DNA of 64,000 bases from positions 620,001 to 684,000 of the forward strand of contig OZ240685.1 in assembly GCA_965199135.1 (NCBI GenBank). The letters are read 5' to 3'. Below the pieces are notes generated by a model. The model ran no database searches, was not told the origin of the DNA, and worked only from the letters and a program-made list of their open reading frames with translations. Source of the DNA: EB88 sp965199135 (GTDB lineage: Bacteria; Acidobacteriota; Terriglobia; Terriglobales; Acidobacteriaceae). This document shows positions 16,801 to 24,626 of the stretch, piece by piece. How positions within the stretch are numbered: the first letter of the stretch is position 1; each line of letters begins with the position of its first letter. The translations under genes were made by a program, and so were the position numbers.

Positions 16801-17303
16801 TTCACCGCGCCTGGCTGGAACAGAGTCAGCGACGAGAAATTACGCCCGTTGAGCGGGATGGTCTGGATCTGGTCCGAGCTCATCGACAGGCCAAGCGTTC
16901 CATCCGTCGTGTCCAGGATCGGCGCCAGGTTTCCCTGCACCTCCACGCTCGCAGTCGACCCGACCGCAAGGTGCGCATCGATCTTTGCCGTCTGGTTGAT
17001 CTCGAGCGAGAACTGCGCCACCGTCAGCTTGGAGAAGCCGTTCGCCGTCACCTCGATCCGGTACGGACCGACGGGCAGAAAGCGCACCGAGTACACGCCG
17101 GCGTCATTGCTCGTGGTGGGCGTCACAACGTTGGTCGCAGTGTTGATCACCGAAACAGCGGCATGCGGAATCACCGCTCCGCTTGGATCAGTCACTGTTC
17201 CTGTTACGGATCCGGTGACCGTCTGGCCAAGTGCAGCTGAGGCTGCGAGCAGGCTCAATGTAGCGGCGATCCGTGCTGCCGTGTAGGGGGTGCTATGTCT
17301 CAT
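13875..17303 (-). CDS. TonB-dependent receptor, Oar-like, with carboxypeptidase-regulatory-like N domain
   Basis: A 1142-residue outer-membrane protein. It has a signal peptide (TLSLLAASAALGQ), then a carboxypeptidase-regulatory-like beta-sandwich (TGSVTGTVTDPSGAVIPHA ... GVYSVRFLPVGPYRIEV). A plug domain follows, containing IPLNGRNFSSLTLFQPG and the YTLDGIDINEG segment. A long barrel ends in an aromatic residue (LSAHYSF), as needed for BAM insertion. This is the acidobacterial Oar/CirA-like class thought to import large or polymeric substrates. ATG 17303 has GAGG 8 bases upstream; a TTG nine codons earlier is less likely. No surface-lipoprotein partner is adjacent. Substrate unknown. Confidence 0.95.
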   Translation of the reverse strand: MRHSTPYTAARIAATLSLLAASAALGQTVTGSVTGTVTDPSGAVIPHAAVSVINTATNVVTPTTSNDAGVYSVRFLPVGPYRIEVTANGFSKLTVAQFSLEINQTAKIDAHLAVGSTASVEVQGNLAPILDTTDGTLGLSMSSDQIQTIPLNGRNFSSLTLFQPGAVNTDPTGLTGSNAIERTTYNNGIVTINGNRAQANNYTLDGIDINEGQNNLIGYNPAPDAIAQIQVVSANAPASYGNVNGGDVVSILKTGTNHFHGSVYGYLENANLDANTWANNFNGVAKNPFTQAIFGGTIGGPIIKDKLFFFADYEGARNHHGGTGVASVLTAAMRGGDFSALEALKNSDGTPAPVQLYNTQVAPVPGQPYAAVPYANDQGIAITNPVVQYLIAHPQYYPLPNKAPTDGLVQNNYIGPTKQFTNNDQGDFKIEADPRAQDKITAFYAQSNAYDQTTPVLAISFTGPNQYPSKLGGGTWVHTFSPSIVNEARIGFTRVRWDNSVPADSTGNFGLNGDSLVGIPFAAQKYAGFSYQGVSNNLSGVGTPAEPQILRDNTFSYEDNLTVQRGKHLLSMGVQVLRYQENYSLSGNGGQLGSFSYTGAFTGLDGGIGYGPADWVSDLADSQSISISSGLFGERQYRSAGFLQDDWKATDRLTVNLGIRYEFDQPWTEAHNQTANVILSGPQMGTVEYAGAVPAGAQAGSIVCDRPSCYQPNYKQIMPRIGFAYQVNPRFVVRGGYGTTSFFEGDAGNQRLSYNPPFVDFTQLTAVSPTGTSAGSAYQVQNGFNIGGVNNPGYGAWPQNIQPAYLQEFNLTTEYQLNNATSVQLGYVGELGAHLADYRNANQLTAAQAADIAANNGTVSTADQAPFYNLVGQSNTLLLTESEGMSNYNAAQVTVRHRQSQGFEYTVNYTYSRSMTNTDGNYGGSNVAGPGGLQNGYDLGGDYGPSDQDVRNNLSAVGTYAVPYGRGKQFGGNANRVLDLALGGWAISGTAIAYSGLPVTIFSPGNNSNTNSYNSRANQYRKLKIVDRGVQNWFGTDPSATPCPTGGDNGTCAYGPETANTFGTDRVGTERAPGYEQIDTSVFKDFHITEAQAVGFRADAFNVFNFASYGNPDNTVGDTTFGQITSTRSGPRIIQLSAHYSF

Positions 17304-17542
17304 GAAGATGACCTCGATCCGATGCTTCAAGCCCTGCGCTTCGCGTGTTGTTTCCAGTCTGTTGAGAGAGCTGAATTAGTCTCACGTGCGCGGATGCGCG
17401 CTTTCGGATGCGAGATGAGCCTACCGACCGGCGGTACAAAGGTCAACAGAGATTAACATTCGGCATCCATTCGATCACTAAGTTGATCATGACCCATGTA
17501 ACCCGCCGCTATCTTGGAGAGAAGGAAATTTAAGTCGACGCG

Positions 17543-17595
17543 TAAAAAGGCTCGAAGCAGCGACACGTTTCGGATGCGTGCCTTGCTTCGAGCCT
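17543..17595 (-). terminator. Rho-independent terminator of tatA
   Basis: On the minus strand, about 20 bases after the tatA stop, a 12-bp stem AGGCTCGAAGCA / TGCTTCGAGCCT encloses a partly paired 24-base loop and is followed by a run of five T. Confidence 0.85.
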
Positions 17596-17615
17596 GATTT
17601 CAGGAGAGGAGGAAG

Positions 17616-17873
17616 TTACTTGACGTGGCCGACGGGTTCGGTGCGAACCACGACCGGTTCCGTGCGCGCGACTTCCGGAGTGGTGACTTCGGTCTTCGCG
17701 GCTTCGGACTTCATTGCAGTCGCATCCGGATCACCCTTGATGCCCTGCTTGAAACCGCGCAAGCCCTCACCAAGACCTTTTCCAAGCTCGGGGAGCTTGC
17801 GGGGGCCGAATACGAGCAGTGCAATCACCAGGACAAAAATGAGGTGTGTGGGCGTAAACAGGTTATCCAGCAT
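17616..17873 (-). CDS. tatA: Twin-arginine translocase subunit TatA/E
   Basis: An 85-residue protein with a single N-terminal membrane helix (LIFVLVIALLVFG), the hinge FGPRKLPELGKGLGEGL, an amphipathic helix, and a polar tail containing repeated TEP motifs. This is the TatA/TatE architecture that forms the pore for folded proteins. tatB and tatC are not adjacent, which is common in acidobacteria. At least two Tat substrates are predicted in the window (9000-9914 and 30699-33080). A terminator follows. Confidence 0.92.
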   Translation of the reverse strand: MLDNLFTPTHLIFVLVIALLVFGPRKLPELGKGLGEGLRGFKQGIKGDPDATAMKSEAAKTEVTTPEVARTEPVVVRTEPVGHVK

Positions 17874-17978
17874 AAGGGACTGCCCGCGTACCAGGTGCGG
17901 GTCTTTCCTCCATCAAGGCGGATTGTCTCATAAACGCCGTGGTTTTTGCGTCCGGCGCTTTCGAGTGGACCAAAGCGA

Positions 17979-18458
17979 TCATCGCTGCTCCCCTGGTTTA
18001 CGGGCCGCTGGAAGCCGCTCGGAAAGCATGCTGTAGAACGCGGGAAGGCTTTCACTCGCACCGAGGCTCAGGCGGCGGTGCACCTTCATCATCGGGTAGA
18101 GACGGGAACCTGCGACTTCAAGCGTCGGCACGGCAAAGTCGCTGCCGGGATAAAGCGTCATCGTCCAGACAGCCTCCTGCTCCCCTCCCAGGAGGTGCTG
18201 CAGCAGTTGTCCGAAGTAACTGCCCCACAGCAGGGTCATCCATTCGCCGGTATCGGAGGGCAGCGGGTCGGGGGCCGGGCACAGCCGGTTCAGGATGCGC
18301 TCCAGCCGGTCGACCGACTCGGCAGTGTCGCCCAGCTCTTCGTGGTAGTCGCTTCGCGCTATCTTGATCGCCTCGGCGGCATACTCGGCGATCATGGGCT
18401 CCATGCCGTCCCACTTCTTGTCCGCGAACCGCTTGCGTGCCTGTTTCTCCCGTTCCAT
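17979..18458 (-). CDS. Conserved hypothetical cytoplasmic protein
   Basis: About 159 residues, no membrane segment or signal peptide. The N-terminal half is helical and charged (EREKQARKRFADKKW, then EAIKIARSDYHEELG). The C-terminal half has a Trp/Leu-rich segment (WMTLLWGSYFGQLLQHLLGG) and predicted strands (TMTLYPGSDFAVPTLEV). I do not recognise a family. ATG 18458 was chosen because the longer frame would run across the start of the divergent barrel gene; ATG 18404 is an alternative. It is divergent from the outer-membrane barrel gene, with 82 bases between them. Confidence 0.6.
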   Translation of the reverse strand: MEREKQARKRFADKKWDGMEPMIAEYAAEAIKIARSDYHEELGDTAESVDRLERILNRLCPAPDPLPSDTGEWMTLLWGSYFGQLLQHLLGGEQEAVWTMTLYPGSDFAVPTLEVAGSRLYPMMKVHRRLSLGASESLPAFYSMLSERLPAARKPGEQR

Positions 18459-18540
18459 CGTCCATTCAGCGTACAGGAGCAGCCCACAGCCTCTGGGCTG
18501 AGATGTAAAGTGGAAGCTGGTATCCCGGAGGTCCTGTTCT

Positions 18541-19293
18541 TTGCTGACAAGCTTTGCCCGCCGTACCCTGGCGCCCGCCGCTTCTTTCGCCGCGCTTTTC
18601 GCCCTTGCCGCCCATCCCGGGACGGCCCTTGCGCAGGCGCCCCAGTACCATCCGCCAGTGGTGGCAGCCAACAGCACGCTTTCCGGGGTCAACTATGACA
18701 ATCGCTACGAGGTCTACGGTGGCGTGGCCTACACCCACTTCGACGCAGGCTCCTCGCTGCTGCAGGGTGCGAACCTTGGCGGCATGGACTTCCAGGGAGC
18801 CTACTTCCTGAACCGTCGCTGGTCGGCGGTTGCGGATGTCCGCGGCTATTACGGCACCAGCGGCGTCGTTCCGAATGCCTACCAGATCAAGGGTCCTGCC
18901 GTGAGCCAGTACATGGTGATGGCTGGTCCGCAGTACCGCCTCGCCTCGAACGAGCACGCGTCGGTTTCGCTCCATGCGGTCGTCGGCGGCGCCTACGGCT
19001 ACTTCAGCGAGGACCTCGGCAAGGATGAGAACGGCAACAAGGTGGAGCCGCCGCAGGTTGGGCTCTTCAATGACCAGCTCACCTTCGCCAGTGCGATCGG
19101 TGGCTCGATCGATCTGAATCGCTCGCCCCGCCTGGCCTTCCGCATCTCGCCCGAAGCCGTGCTGACCGACTACTCGGCCAATGGCAATGGCGACTTCAAG
19201 GAACAGTTCGCAATCTCGATCGGCCTGGTCTACCGGTTCGGCAAGCATCTTGACAACAAGCGTCCCGGCGCACCGGCCCGGCCGGTTCGCTAG
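18541..19293 (+). CDS. Outer-membrane beta-barrel protein (OmpA/opacity-type, 8 strands)
   Basis: A 250-residue exported protein. A signal peptide (AASFAALFALAAHPGTALAQ) precedes alternating hydrophobic strands beginning NRYEVYGGVAYTHF and ending FAISIGLVYRFGKH, the usual closing strand of small outer-membrane barrels. The TTG at 18541 has GGAGG 9 bases upstream and was preferred to internal ATGs. A 30-residue tail follows the last strand. Function unknown; structural or adhesion roles are typical. Confidence 0.82.
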   Translation: MLTSFARRTLAPAASFAALFALAAHPGTALAQAPQYHPPVVAANSTLSGVNYDNRYEVYGGVAYTHFDAGSSLLQGANLGGMDFQGAYFLNRRWSAVADVRGYYGTSGVVPNAYQIKGPAVSQYMVMAGPQYRLASNEHASVSLHAVVGGAYGYFSEDLGKDENGNKVEPPQVGLFNDQLTFASAIGGSIDLNRSPRLAFRISPEAVLTDYSANGNGDFKEQFAISIGLVYRFGKHLDNKRPGAPARPVR

Positions 19294-19366
19294 TCTCGAG
19301 CAGCTTGTGCCCCATCGCAGATACGACGGGGCACAATCCGTCTGGAGCGTTGGCAGCTGAAACGAC

Positions 19367-20917
19367 TTACTGCGTCTGCAGCGTGTCCCGCGGGTGCTGC
19401 CCTGGAGCCACCCGAACCATGCGGTAGAGAATCAGGTCGTTGCGGTCCTCGTCATCGAGAGCGTGCCAGTGCGCGACGGCCTGCAACTGGTAGCCCGCGG
19501 TGTGGATGTCCTCGAGCGTTCCCGGGTCCACCTCGTTCCACTCGGCGAACCAGCCGGGCTGGTAGTGCAGGATCCGCTCGGACAGATCAATGGAGCCGTA
19601 ATCGCTGCAGATCGCCGGCTGGTGCGTCATCAGCGAGATCTGGTCCCCGGAGATCGAGAGCAGCAGCGGGTTCGTCTTCCCCTCGTGCATCCGGATGTAC
19701 GCCGTGAGCCCGTCTGCCGCGCTCAGAAGCGTGTACTGGGGGTGTGTGGCAAACGACACACTCCTGTAGGCGTTCCAGCCCAACACGGCCGCCAGCGCCA
19801 CGCCAACGATGCCTCCAGCGGTCCTGCTACGCCGTGCGAGCGCATCGGCCCCCAGCATGGCCACAAACACCACCGGGTAGCCCAGAACCATGTAGTAGCG
19901 GGGCTGTGGGCTGTTGTGCCAGCCGATAAAGAAGATGTAGCCCGCGGCGGCTACAAGCGAGGCATACACGAGGGGGTTTCGGCGAAAGCCCCGGTCGAGC
20001 ACCAGGCCCCCGAGCAGCAGCGCCAGGGCCAGGCAGACGAGGCAGGGGCCAACCCACAGCACCCCATGCGCCGCCCACCAGAAGGCAAGCAGCTGGTCGT
20101 GAACCCCGTGTGGCGCGTCCCAGCGATTGGCTGCGAAGAGGTAGAAGAAGTCGCCGCGGTAGTGCGGGCGGACGCAGACAAGATAGTAGGCAGCCCAGGG
20201 GCCCAGTCCGCCGGCGGTGGCGATCACAAGGTCCGCGATCACCCGGCGAAGCCGCCAGCCATGCCCTGCTGCGAGGAGCACAGCCGTCGCGGGAAAGAGG
20301 AAGAGCGCCGTTGTCTTCGTCAGAACCCCAATGCAGCCAAGAAACCCGATCGCGAGGAGCGCAGCGGTCTGGCGAGGTCGCGCCCAGCGGGGCAGTTGGA
20401 GCGCCAGCAGCCAGCTCAGCAGCGTGGAGAACACCAGAAGCGGCTCCAGGATCGCGAGCCGGCTGAAGCACCAATAAAACATGCTCCCGTTTAAGAGCAG
20501 CACCCCGCCCCAGCGAGCAGCCCGGCTCCCTCCTGCGGCCCTGATCACCAGGTAGCTCAGCACGAGGTCCGCGCCGAAGATCACAAGCGCGAGCCCCCGG
20601 GCAGCAGAAAGCGAGACGCCTGTCAGGTGAAAGACCAGCCACTCCAGCGCAGGCCAAACCGGCAGGGCAACAGCCGGGTTGAAGTCTCCCCACAGGAACC
20701 AGTGGCCGAACAGGATCGAGCGGATAGCGGCGTTGCCGTACCAGCCCTCATCCGTGTATTTGGCGTAGTCCATCCACGGGGAACCGTTGGGAAAGTCGGC
20801 GCGCAGGTGGAACCAGTGGAGGGCCCACAGGCCGACGACCACCCCCGCCAGGATCCACTCAAGTGCCGCCGGCCATCTGCGTGTTGCGGGGGCGAGATCG
20901 CGCTTATTCGTAGGCAA
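19367..20917 (-). CDS. GT-C membrane glycosyltransferase, ArnT/PMT (GT39)-like
   Basis: A 516-residue protein with about 11 membrane helices and a C-terminal soluble tail. The first periplasmic loop has the acidic pair in YTDEGWYGNAAIRS, where GT39 enzymes carry the catalytic Asp-Glu. Such enzymes move a sugar from a polyprenyl-phosphate donor to a protein or glycan on the periplasmic side. Its ATG overlaps the end of the ABC permease gene by 14 bases, so the two are probably translated together. Donor and acceptor are unknown; the polyprenyl-phosphoryl-pentose made by the 50-53.6 kb cluster is one candidate (inference). Confidence 0.82.
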   Translation of the reverse strand: MPTNKRDLAPATRRWPAALEWILAGVVVGLWALHWFHLRADFPNGSPWMDYAKYTDEGWYGNAAIRSILFGHWFLWGDFNPAVALPVWPALEWLVFHLTGVSLSAARGLALVIFGADLVLSYLVIRAAGGSRAARWGGVLLLNGSMFYWCFSRLAILEPLLVFSTLLSWLLALQLPRWARPRQTAALLAIGFLGCIGVLTKTTALFLFPATAVLLAAGHGWRLRRVIADLVIATAGGLGPWAAYYLVCVRPHYRGDFFYLFAANRWDAPHGVHDQLLAFWWAAHGVLWVGPCLVCLALALLLGGLVLDRGFRRNPLVYASLVAAAGYIFFIGWHNSPQPRYYMVLGYPVVFVAMLGADALARRSRTAGGIVGVALAAVLGWNAYRSVSFATHPQYTLLSAADGLTAYIRMHEGKTNPLLLSISGDQISLMTHQPAICSDYGSIDLSERILHYQPGWFAEWNEVDPGTLEDIHTAGYQLQAVAHWHALDDEDRNDLILYRMVRVAPGQHPRDTLQTQ

Positions 20918-22007
20918 GAGCGTCGATGGGGTCTTTGCTCGCAGCTTTCAGCGCCGGGTACGTCGCACCAAGGACCGCCCCGATGAATGCAATGCTGAGC
21001 GAGCGCACCCACCAGACAGGCGGAATGATGAACGGCCGGGTTGGATAGCGGTAGTTCAGCCCTTCTTTGATCAGGAAGGTGAAGAGCACACCCAGCAGGA
21101 CCCCGGAGACAGTCACGAGCGCTGCTTCACGCAGCATGGTTCCGACGATGTAGCCGCGTGAAGCGCCCAGCGACTTGAGAATGCCGATCTCGCGCGTCCG
21201 CTCCATCACCGCGGTGTACATGGACTGGAAGATCACGAGGAAGCCTACGATCACGGCGATCGTGATGACCGAGTCGAGCGCCGGCGTGAAGCCTGGCAGA
21301 TGCTCCGGCGTCATCAGCGACATCCACTGCTGCATCGTCTGCATTTTGTACTGGCCCAGGCCGGGCGTCGCCTTGATCTCGCGCTCGATCACGGCCTGGT
21401 TGCGGAGATCGTCGCTGCGGATGTAGAAGAGCGATGCGTTATTCGGATTGCCCAGGAGACCGCCCAGCGTGCGGATCGGCACGAATTTCCGACCGCCCTT
21501 GCCATGCTCGAAGATCCCGGAGATACGGAAGGGATGACCCTTGATCTGGATTACGTCGCCGACGTGGTAGCCCTTGTCCGTTCGCGCGTAAAAATCATCG
21601 ACGATGGTGTCGTCCGGCCCTTGAAAGGGACCGCCGGAAAGAAAGACGAACGGCTTCAACGCGTTGTAGCTTGCAAAGTCGATCCCCCAGATGGTTTCAA
21701 CCGTGCCCGCCGTGCTCAGGTCTGTAATGACAGGGGCCGCAACGAGGACGTGGGGTAGCTTGGCAAGCACATCCGCGATCTTTGCCGGCACGGGCGCGCC
21801 GCCGATTGCAGAGAAGAACGAGGAGTTCGGCGGCTGCACGATGATGTCCGCGCCAATGCCGCTGGTCTGTTCTTTCTGGTGCGAAACTTCACCGATCATG
21901 ATGCCGACGATCGAGAGAATCATCACCACTTCGATCGCAACGGCCAGCATCGTGACCAGGGTACGCACGGGGCGGTGCAGGAGATTGCCGACAACAAGCT
22001 TGTTCAT
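20904..22007 (-). CDS. ABC transporter permease, MacB/FtsX (DevC-like)
   Basis: A protein of about 367 residues: one N-terminal membrane helix (TLVTMLAVAIEVVMILSIVG), a periplasmic core of roughly 220 residues, and a C-terminal FtsX block of three helices with the coupling segment ERTREIGILKSLGASRGYIV. This is the mechanotransmission class that works with a LolD/MacB ATPase. No ATPase gene is adjacent; the closest in the window is 2521-3252. ATG 22007 begins MNKLVVGNLLHRPVRT, the usual family start. It is followed, with overlap, by the GT39-like gene. Confidence 0.9.
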   Translation of the reverse strand: MNKLVVGNLLHRPVRTLVTMLAVAIEVVMILSIVGIMIGEVSHQKEQTSGIGADIIVQPPNSSFFSAIGGAPVPAKIADVLAKLPHVLVAAPVITDLSTAGTVETIWGIDFASYNALKPFVFLSGGPFQGPDDTIVDDFYARTDKGYHVGDVIQIKGHPFRISGIFEHGKGGRKFVPIRTLGGLLGNPNNASLFYIRSDDLRNQAVIEREIKATPGLGQYKMQTMQQWMSLMTPEHLPGFTPALDSVITIAVIVGFLVIFQSMYTAVMERTREIGILKSLGASRGYIVGTMLREAALVTVSGVLLGVLFTFLIKEGLNYRYPTRPFIIPPVWWVRSLSIAFIGAVLGATYPALKAASKDPIDALAYE

Positions 22008-22146
22008 GGAGAAGGACACCGTCCGGCCGCATGCGAAGCTGCTGCGACATGGCGACGTTTCGAGTGTAGCAAAGCTGGGAAGGCGCCCTTTTCGCAAAAT
22101 ATGCTGCGGAAGACTACACCCTACTTAGACTTAAGTCACCGAATCT

Positions 22147-22176
22147 TTGACTATGCCCCCCGGACAGCACTAAGTT
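22147..22176 (+). promoter_or_regulatory. Putative sigma-70 promoter
   Basis: TTGACT and TAAGTT are separated by 18 bases, 41 bases before the RodZ-like start codon. The match is by eye only. Confidence 0.4.
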
Positions 22177-22216
22177 AGGGGCGAGAGCACCCCTCCTCCG
22201 TAAGGATTTCGTGAGT

Positions 22217-22690
22217 ATGGGACAGTTTGGACCGGAACTACGAAAAGAACGGGAAAAACGCGGGGTTGCGCTCGAGAGCATCACGGGCGTGACGAAGATC
22301 AGCGGCCGGCATCTGCTCGCGCTGGAGCAGGAAGACTTCACCGCGCTGCCAGGCGGCGTCTTGAACAAGGGGATTGTGCGCGGCTACGCCCGGGCCTGTG
22401 GCATGGACGAAGAGGCCTGGGTGGGCCGGTACCTGTCTGCGTACCACGAAAGCGGTCAGATCAAGGACGACGACCAGGGCTGGATCGAGTTTGCCGAAAA
22501 TGTCAGCAAGTCTCGCAAACCCGAAGAGGCAGGGTCGGACACGATGGTGCGCTGGGCAGGCGTCGGCGTGATGCTGCTCATCCTTGCCTTCTTCACCTGG
22601 TACCTGGTGCACTTTGTAGAGGCGCGCAGTGAAGGGCTCGCCAACCCCTCCGCGCATGCGCATCCTGTGCTGCGGCCCTCCGGGAGCTAG
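22217..22690 (+). CDS. RodZ-like helix-turn-helix membrane protein
   Basis: About 157 residues. The N-terminal HTH_25 domain (FGPELRKEREKRGVALESIT, then YLxALExxDFxxLPGGVxxKGxxRxYAR pattern) is that of RodZ, which links MreB to the cell wall. A single membrane helix (WAGVGVMLLILAFFTWYLVHF) near residue 118 is followed by only about 25 residues, so the large periplasmic domain of classical RodZ is absent. GTG 22211 is an alternative start; the AAGGA box suits either. Confidence 0.85.
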   Translation: MGQFGPELRKEREKRGVALESITGVTKISGRHLLALEQEDFTALPGGVLNKGIVRGYARACGMDEEAWVGRYLSAYHESGQIKDDDQGWIEFAENVSKSRKPEEAGSDTMVRWAGVGVMLLILAFFTWYLVHFVEARSEGLANPSAHAHPVLRPSGS

Positions 22691-22749
22691 GAACAGCCCC
22701 TGCGCCATGCGCGGTTTCGCGTTAGCCTGAACGTGAGGGCCTGAACCAG

Positions 22750-23139
22750 ATGGAACCACGCGGTATTGCTGCCATGATCGCCCTGGGTACCGGGTGCCTT
22801 CTGCTCATCGGCATCGCTCTGCGGGCGCGCCGCTCGCGCCGTCCCGCGCTGCTTTGGACCTCTGCCGCCTACATGGCGCTGCTCCACGCTGTATGGATCG
22901 TGGGGCTTCTGACCAGCCAGCTCTTCGCCTCCGGCCTGGCTACGCTCGAAGTCCTTACCTTCCCCTGGAGCATGGCCGTGATCTGGAATATGACGATGGC
23001 CGGCTTCGGCACCCTGCCGGACCTCCTGCTTAACTACGCGCGCTTTGTGCTCGGCTTCGGTGGGCTCCAGTGCCTGCTGTTGACCCTGTTCGTGTGGGAA
23101 CTGGGACTGAAGCCGCGTCGCCGGGCGGTACGCGGCTAG
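22750..23139 (+). CDS. Small hypothetical membrane protein
   Basis: A 129-residue protein with four hydrophobic segments (about residues 8-26, 33-58, 66-86 and 95-117) and a basic C terminus (KPRRRAVRG). I recognise no family. It lies 59 bases after the RodZ-like gene on the same strand and could share its transcript. The next gene downstream is metK, 236 bases away. Confidence 0.65.
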   Translation: MEPRGIAAMIALGTGCLLLIGIALRARRSRRPALLWTSAAYMALLHAVWIVGLLTSQLFASGLATLEVLTFPWSMAVIWNMTMAGFGTLPDLLLNYARFVLGFGGLQCLLLTLFVWELGLKPRRRAVRG

Positions 23140-23375
23140 CCACTCAGACGGCTGCAACGCCCTTTTAACCGACACTTTCGCCTCTTGGCGCAGGCTCTTT
23201 GCCCCTCCCCACCGGCTCAGGTAGCATTAAGGGCTGGCAGCGTTCTGGGCCGGCTTCCTGCACCGATGCCGCTGGCCCGCCGAGCCCTCCCTGTGTTTCC
23301 GGCATCCCTTCTTGTAGAGAGCAGCTGCCGCGACCGGGAAGGACCGGTCCGCTTGCCATCCGGAGGAAGTACCCA

Positions 23376-24551
23376 TTGCCAGCACGCGATAGATTCTTAT
23401 TTACCTCGGAGTCGGTCACCGAGGGTCACCCCGACAAGATCGCTGATCAGATCTCAGACGCCATCCTGGATGCCTGCCTGGAGCAGGATCCCTATTCGCG
23501 CGTCGCCTGCGAAACCCTCACCGCCACCGGCTTGGTTGTCATCGCCGGCGAGATCACGACCAAGGCCTACGTCGACTTCCAGACGCTGGTTCGCAGCGTG
23601 GTCCACGATATTGGCTACAACGATGCGACCTTCGGTTTCGATTCGAAGACCTGCGCGGTGATCTCCTCGATCAACAAGCAGTCCGGCGATATCGCGATGG
23701 GCGTAGACACCGGTGGCGCCGGCGACCAGGGCATGATGTTCGGCTACGCGACCAACGAGACGGATGAGCTCATGCCGACACCGATCTCGCTTGCGCACCG
23801 CCTTGCCCGCCGCCTGAGCGAAGTTCGCAAGAACGGTCAGCTCCCCTACCTTCGCCCCGATGGCAAGAGCCAGGTCACTGTCGAGTACGACGAGTCTGGC
23901 AAGCCGGTTCGCGTCGACGCCGTCGTGATCTCGACCCAGCATGCCGAGGAAGTCGCGACCGAGACGCTGCGCGCCGACATTCTTCGCGAAGTAATCCAGA
24001 TCGTCATCCCGGCAGAGCTGCTCGATGCGGACACTAAATACCACATCAATCCGACTGGCCGCTTCGTGATTGGCGGCCCGATGGGCGACACCGGTCTGAC
24101 CGGCCGCAAGATCATCGTGGACACCTACGGTGGTATGGGCCGTCACGGCGGCGGCGCCTTCTCAGGCAAGGATCCGACAAAGGTGGATCGTTCGGCGGCA
24201 TACATGGCGCGCTACATTGCGAAGAACATCGTGGCTGCTGGCCTGGCGGAGCGCTGCGAGGTCCAACTTGCCTATGCGATCGGCGTGGCAGAGCCGGTCT
24301 CGGTGCTGGTGGAGACCTTCGGCACCGGCCAGCTCCACGCGAGCGAGTTGCAGGAGCTGGTGCGCAAGACCTTCCAGCTGACCCCCAAGGGCATCATGGA
24401 AAGCCTTGACCTGCGCCGCCCGATCTACCGCAAGACCGCTGCGTACGGGCACTTCGGCCGGACCGATGGAGACTTCGGCTGGGAGAAGACCGACAAGGCC
24501 CAGATCCTGAAGGAAGCGGCCGCACAGAAGGAAGCCGTGGGCGTGAAGTAA
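23376..24551 (+). CDS. metK: S-adenosylmethionine synthetase
   Basis: A 391-residue enzyme that makes S-adenosylmethionine from methionine and ATP. The hallmark FTSESVTEGHPDKIADQISD at the N terminus, the ATP-binding hexapeptide GAGDQG and the P-loop-like GGGAFSGKDPTKVDRSAAY are intact. The start is TTG 23376, with GGAGGA 8 bases upstream; family proteins begin at this point, and the open frame upstream is not conserved. The 236-base leader holds a small GACCGG/CCGGTC hairpin (23332-23349) just before the ribosome site. I could not fit it to a known SAM riboswitch class. Confidence 0.97.
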   Translation: MPARDRFLFTSESVTEGHPDKIADQISDAILDACLEQDPYSRVACETLTATGLVVIAGEITTKAYVDFQTLVRSVVHDIGYNDATFGFDSKTCAVISSINKQSGDIAMGVDTGGAGDQGMMFGYATNETDELMPTPISLAHRLARRLSEVRKNGQLPYLRPDGKSQVTVEYDESGKPVRVDAVVISTQHAEEVATETLRADILREVIQIVIPAELLDADTKYHINPTGRFVIGGPMGDTGLTGRKIIVDTYGGMGRHGGGAFSGKDPTKVDRSAAYMARYIAKNIVAAGLAERCEVQLAYAIGVAEPVSVLVETFGTGQLHASELQELVRKTFQLTPKGIMESLDLRRPIYRKTAAYGHFGRTDGDFGWEKTDKAQILKEAAAQKEAVGVK

Positions 24552-24566
24552 CGTCTGCGGAAAGAA

Positions 24567-24608
24567 GCAAAGAGGGGCAGGAAGCAAACGCTTCCTGCCT
24601 CTCTTTGC
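24567..24608. terminator. Hairpin between metK and the acyltransferase remnant
   Basis: GCAAAGAGGGGCAGGAAGC pairs with GCTTCCTGCCTCTCTTTGC around an AAAC loop, 15 bases after the metK stop, with one mismatch. There is no T-run. Its core GGCAGGAAGC-N4-GCTTCCTGCC recurs at 25398-25421. Confidence 0.65.
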
Positions 24609-24626
24609 ATACAGGGAGCGAGCCGC

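Noticed and set aside
13887..17240. Two long plus-strand frames (578 and 456 codons) opposite the TonB receptor
   Set aside because: Both mirror the receptor codons and contain no recognisable motif; the minus-strand product has signal, plug and barrel end.
23140..23375. SAM or SAH riboswitch in the metK leader
   Set aside because: I could not fit SAM-I, SAM-II, SAM-IV or SAH consensus cores; only a small hairpin is visible.
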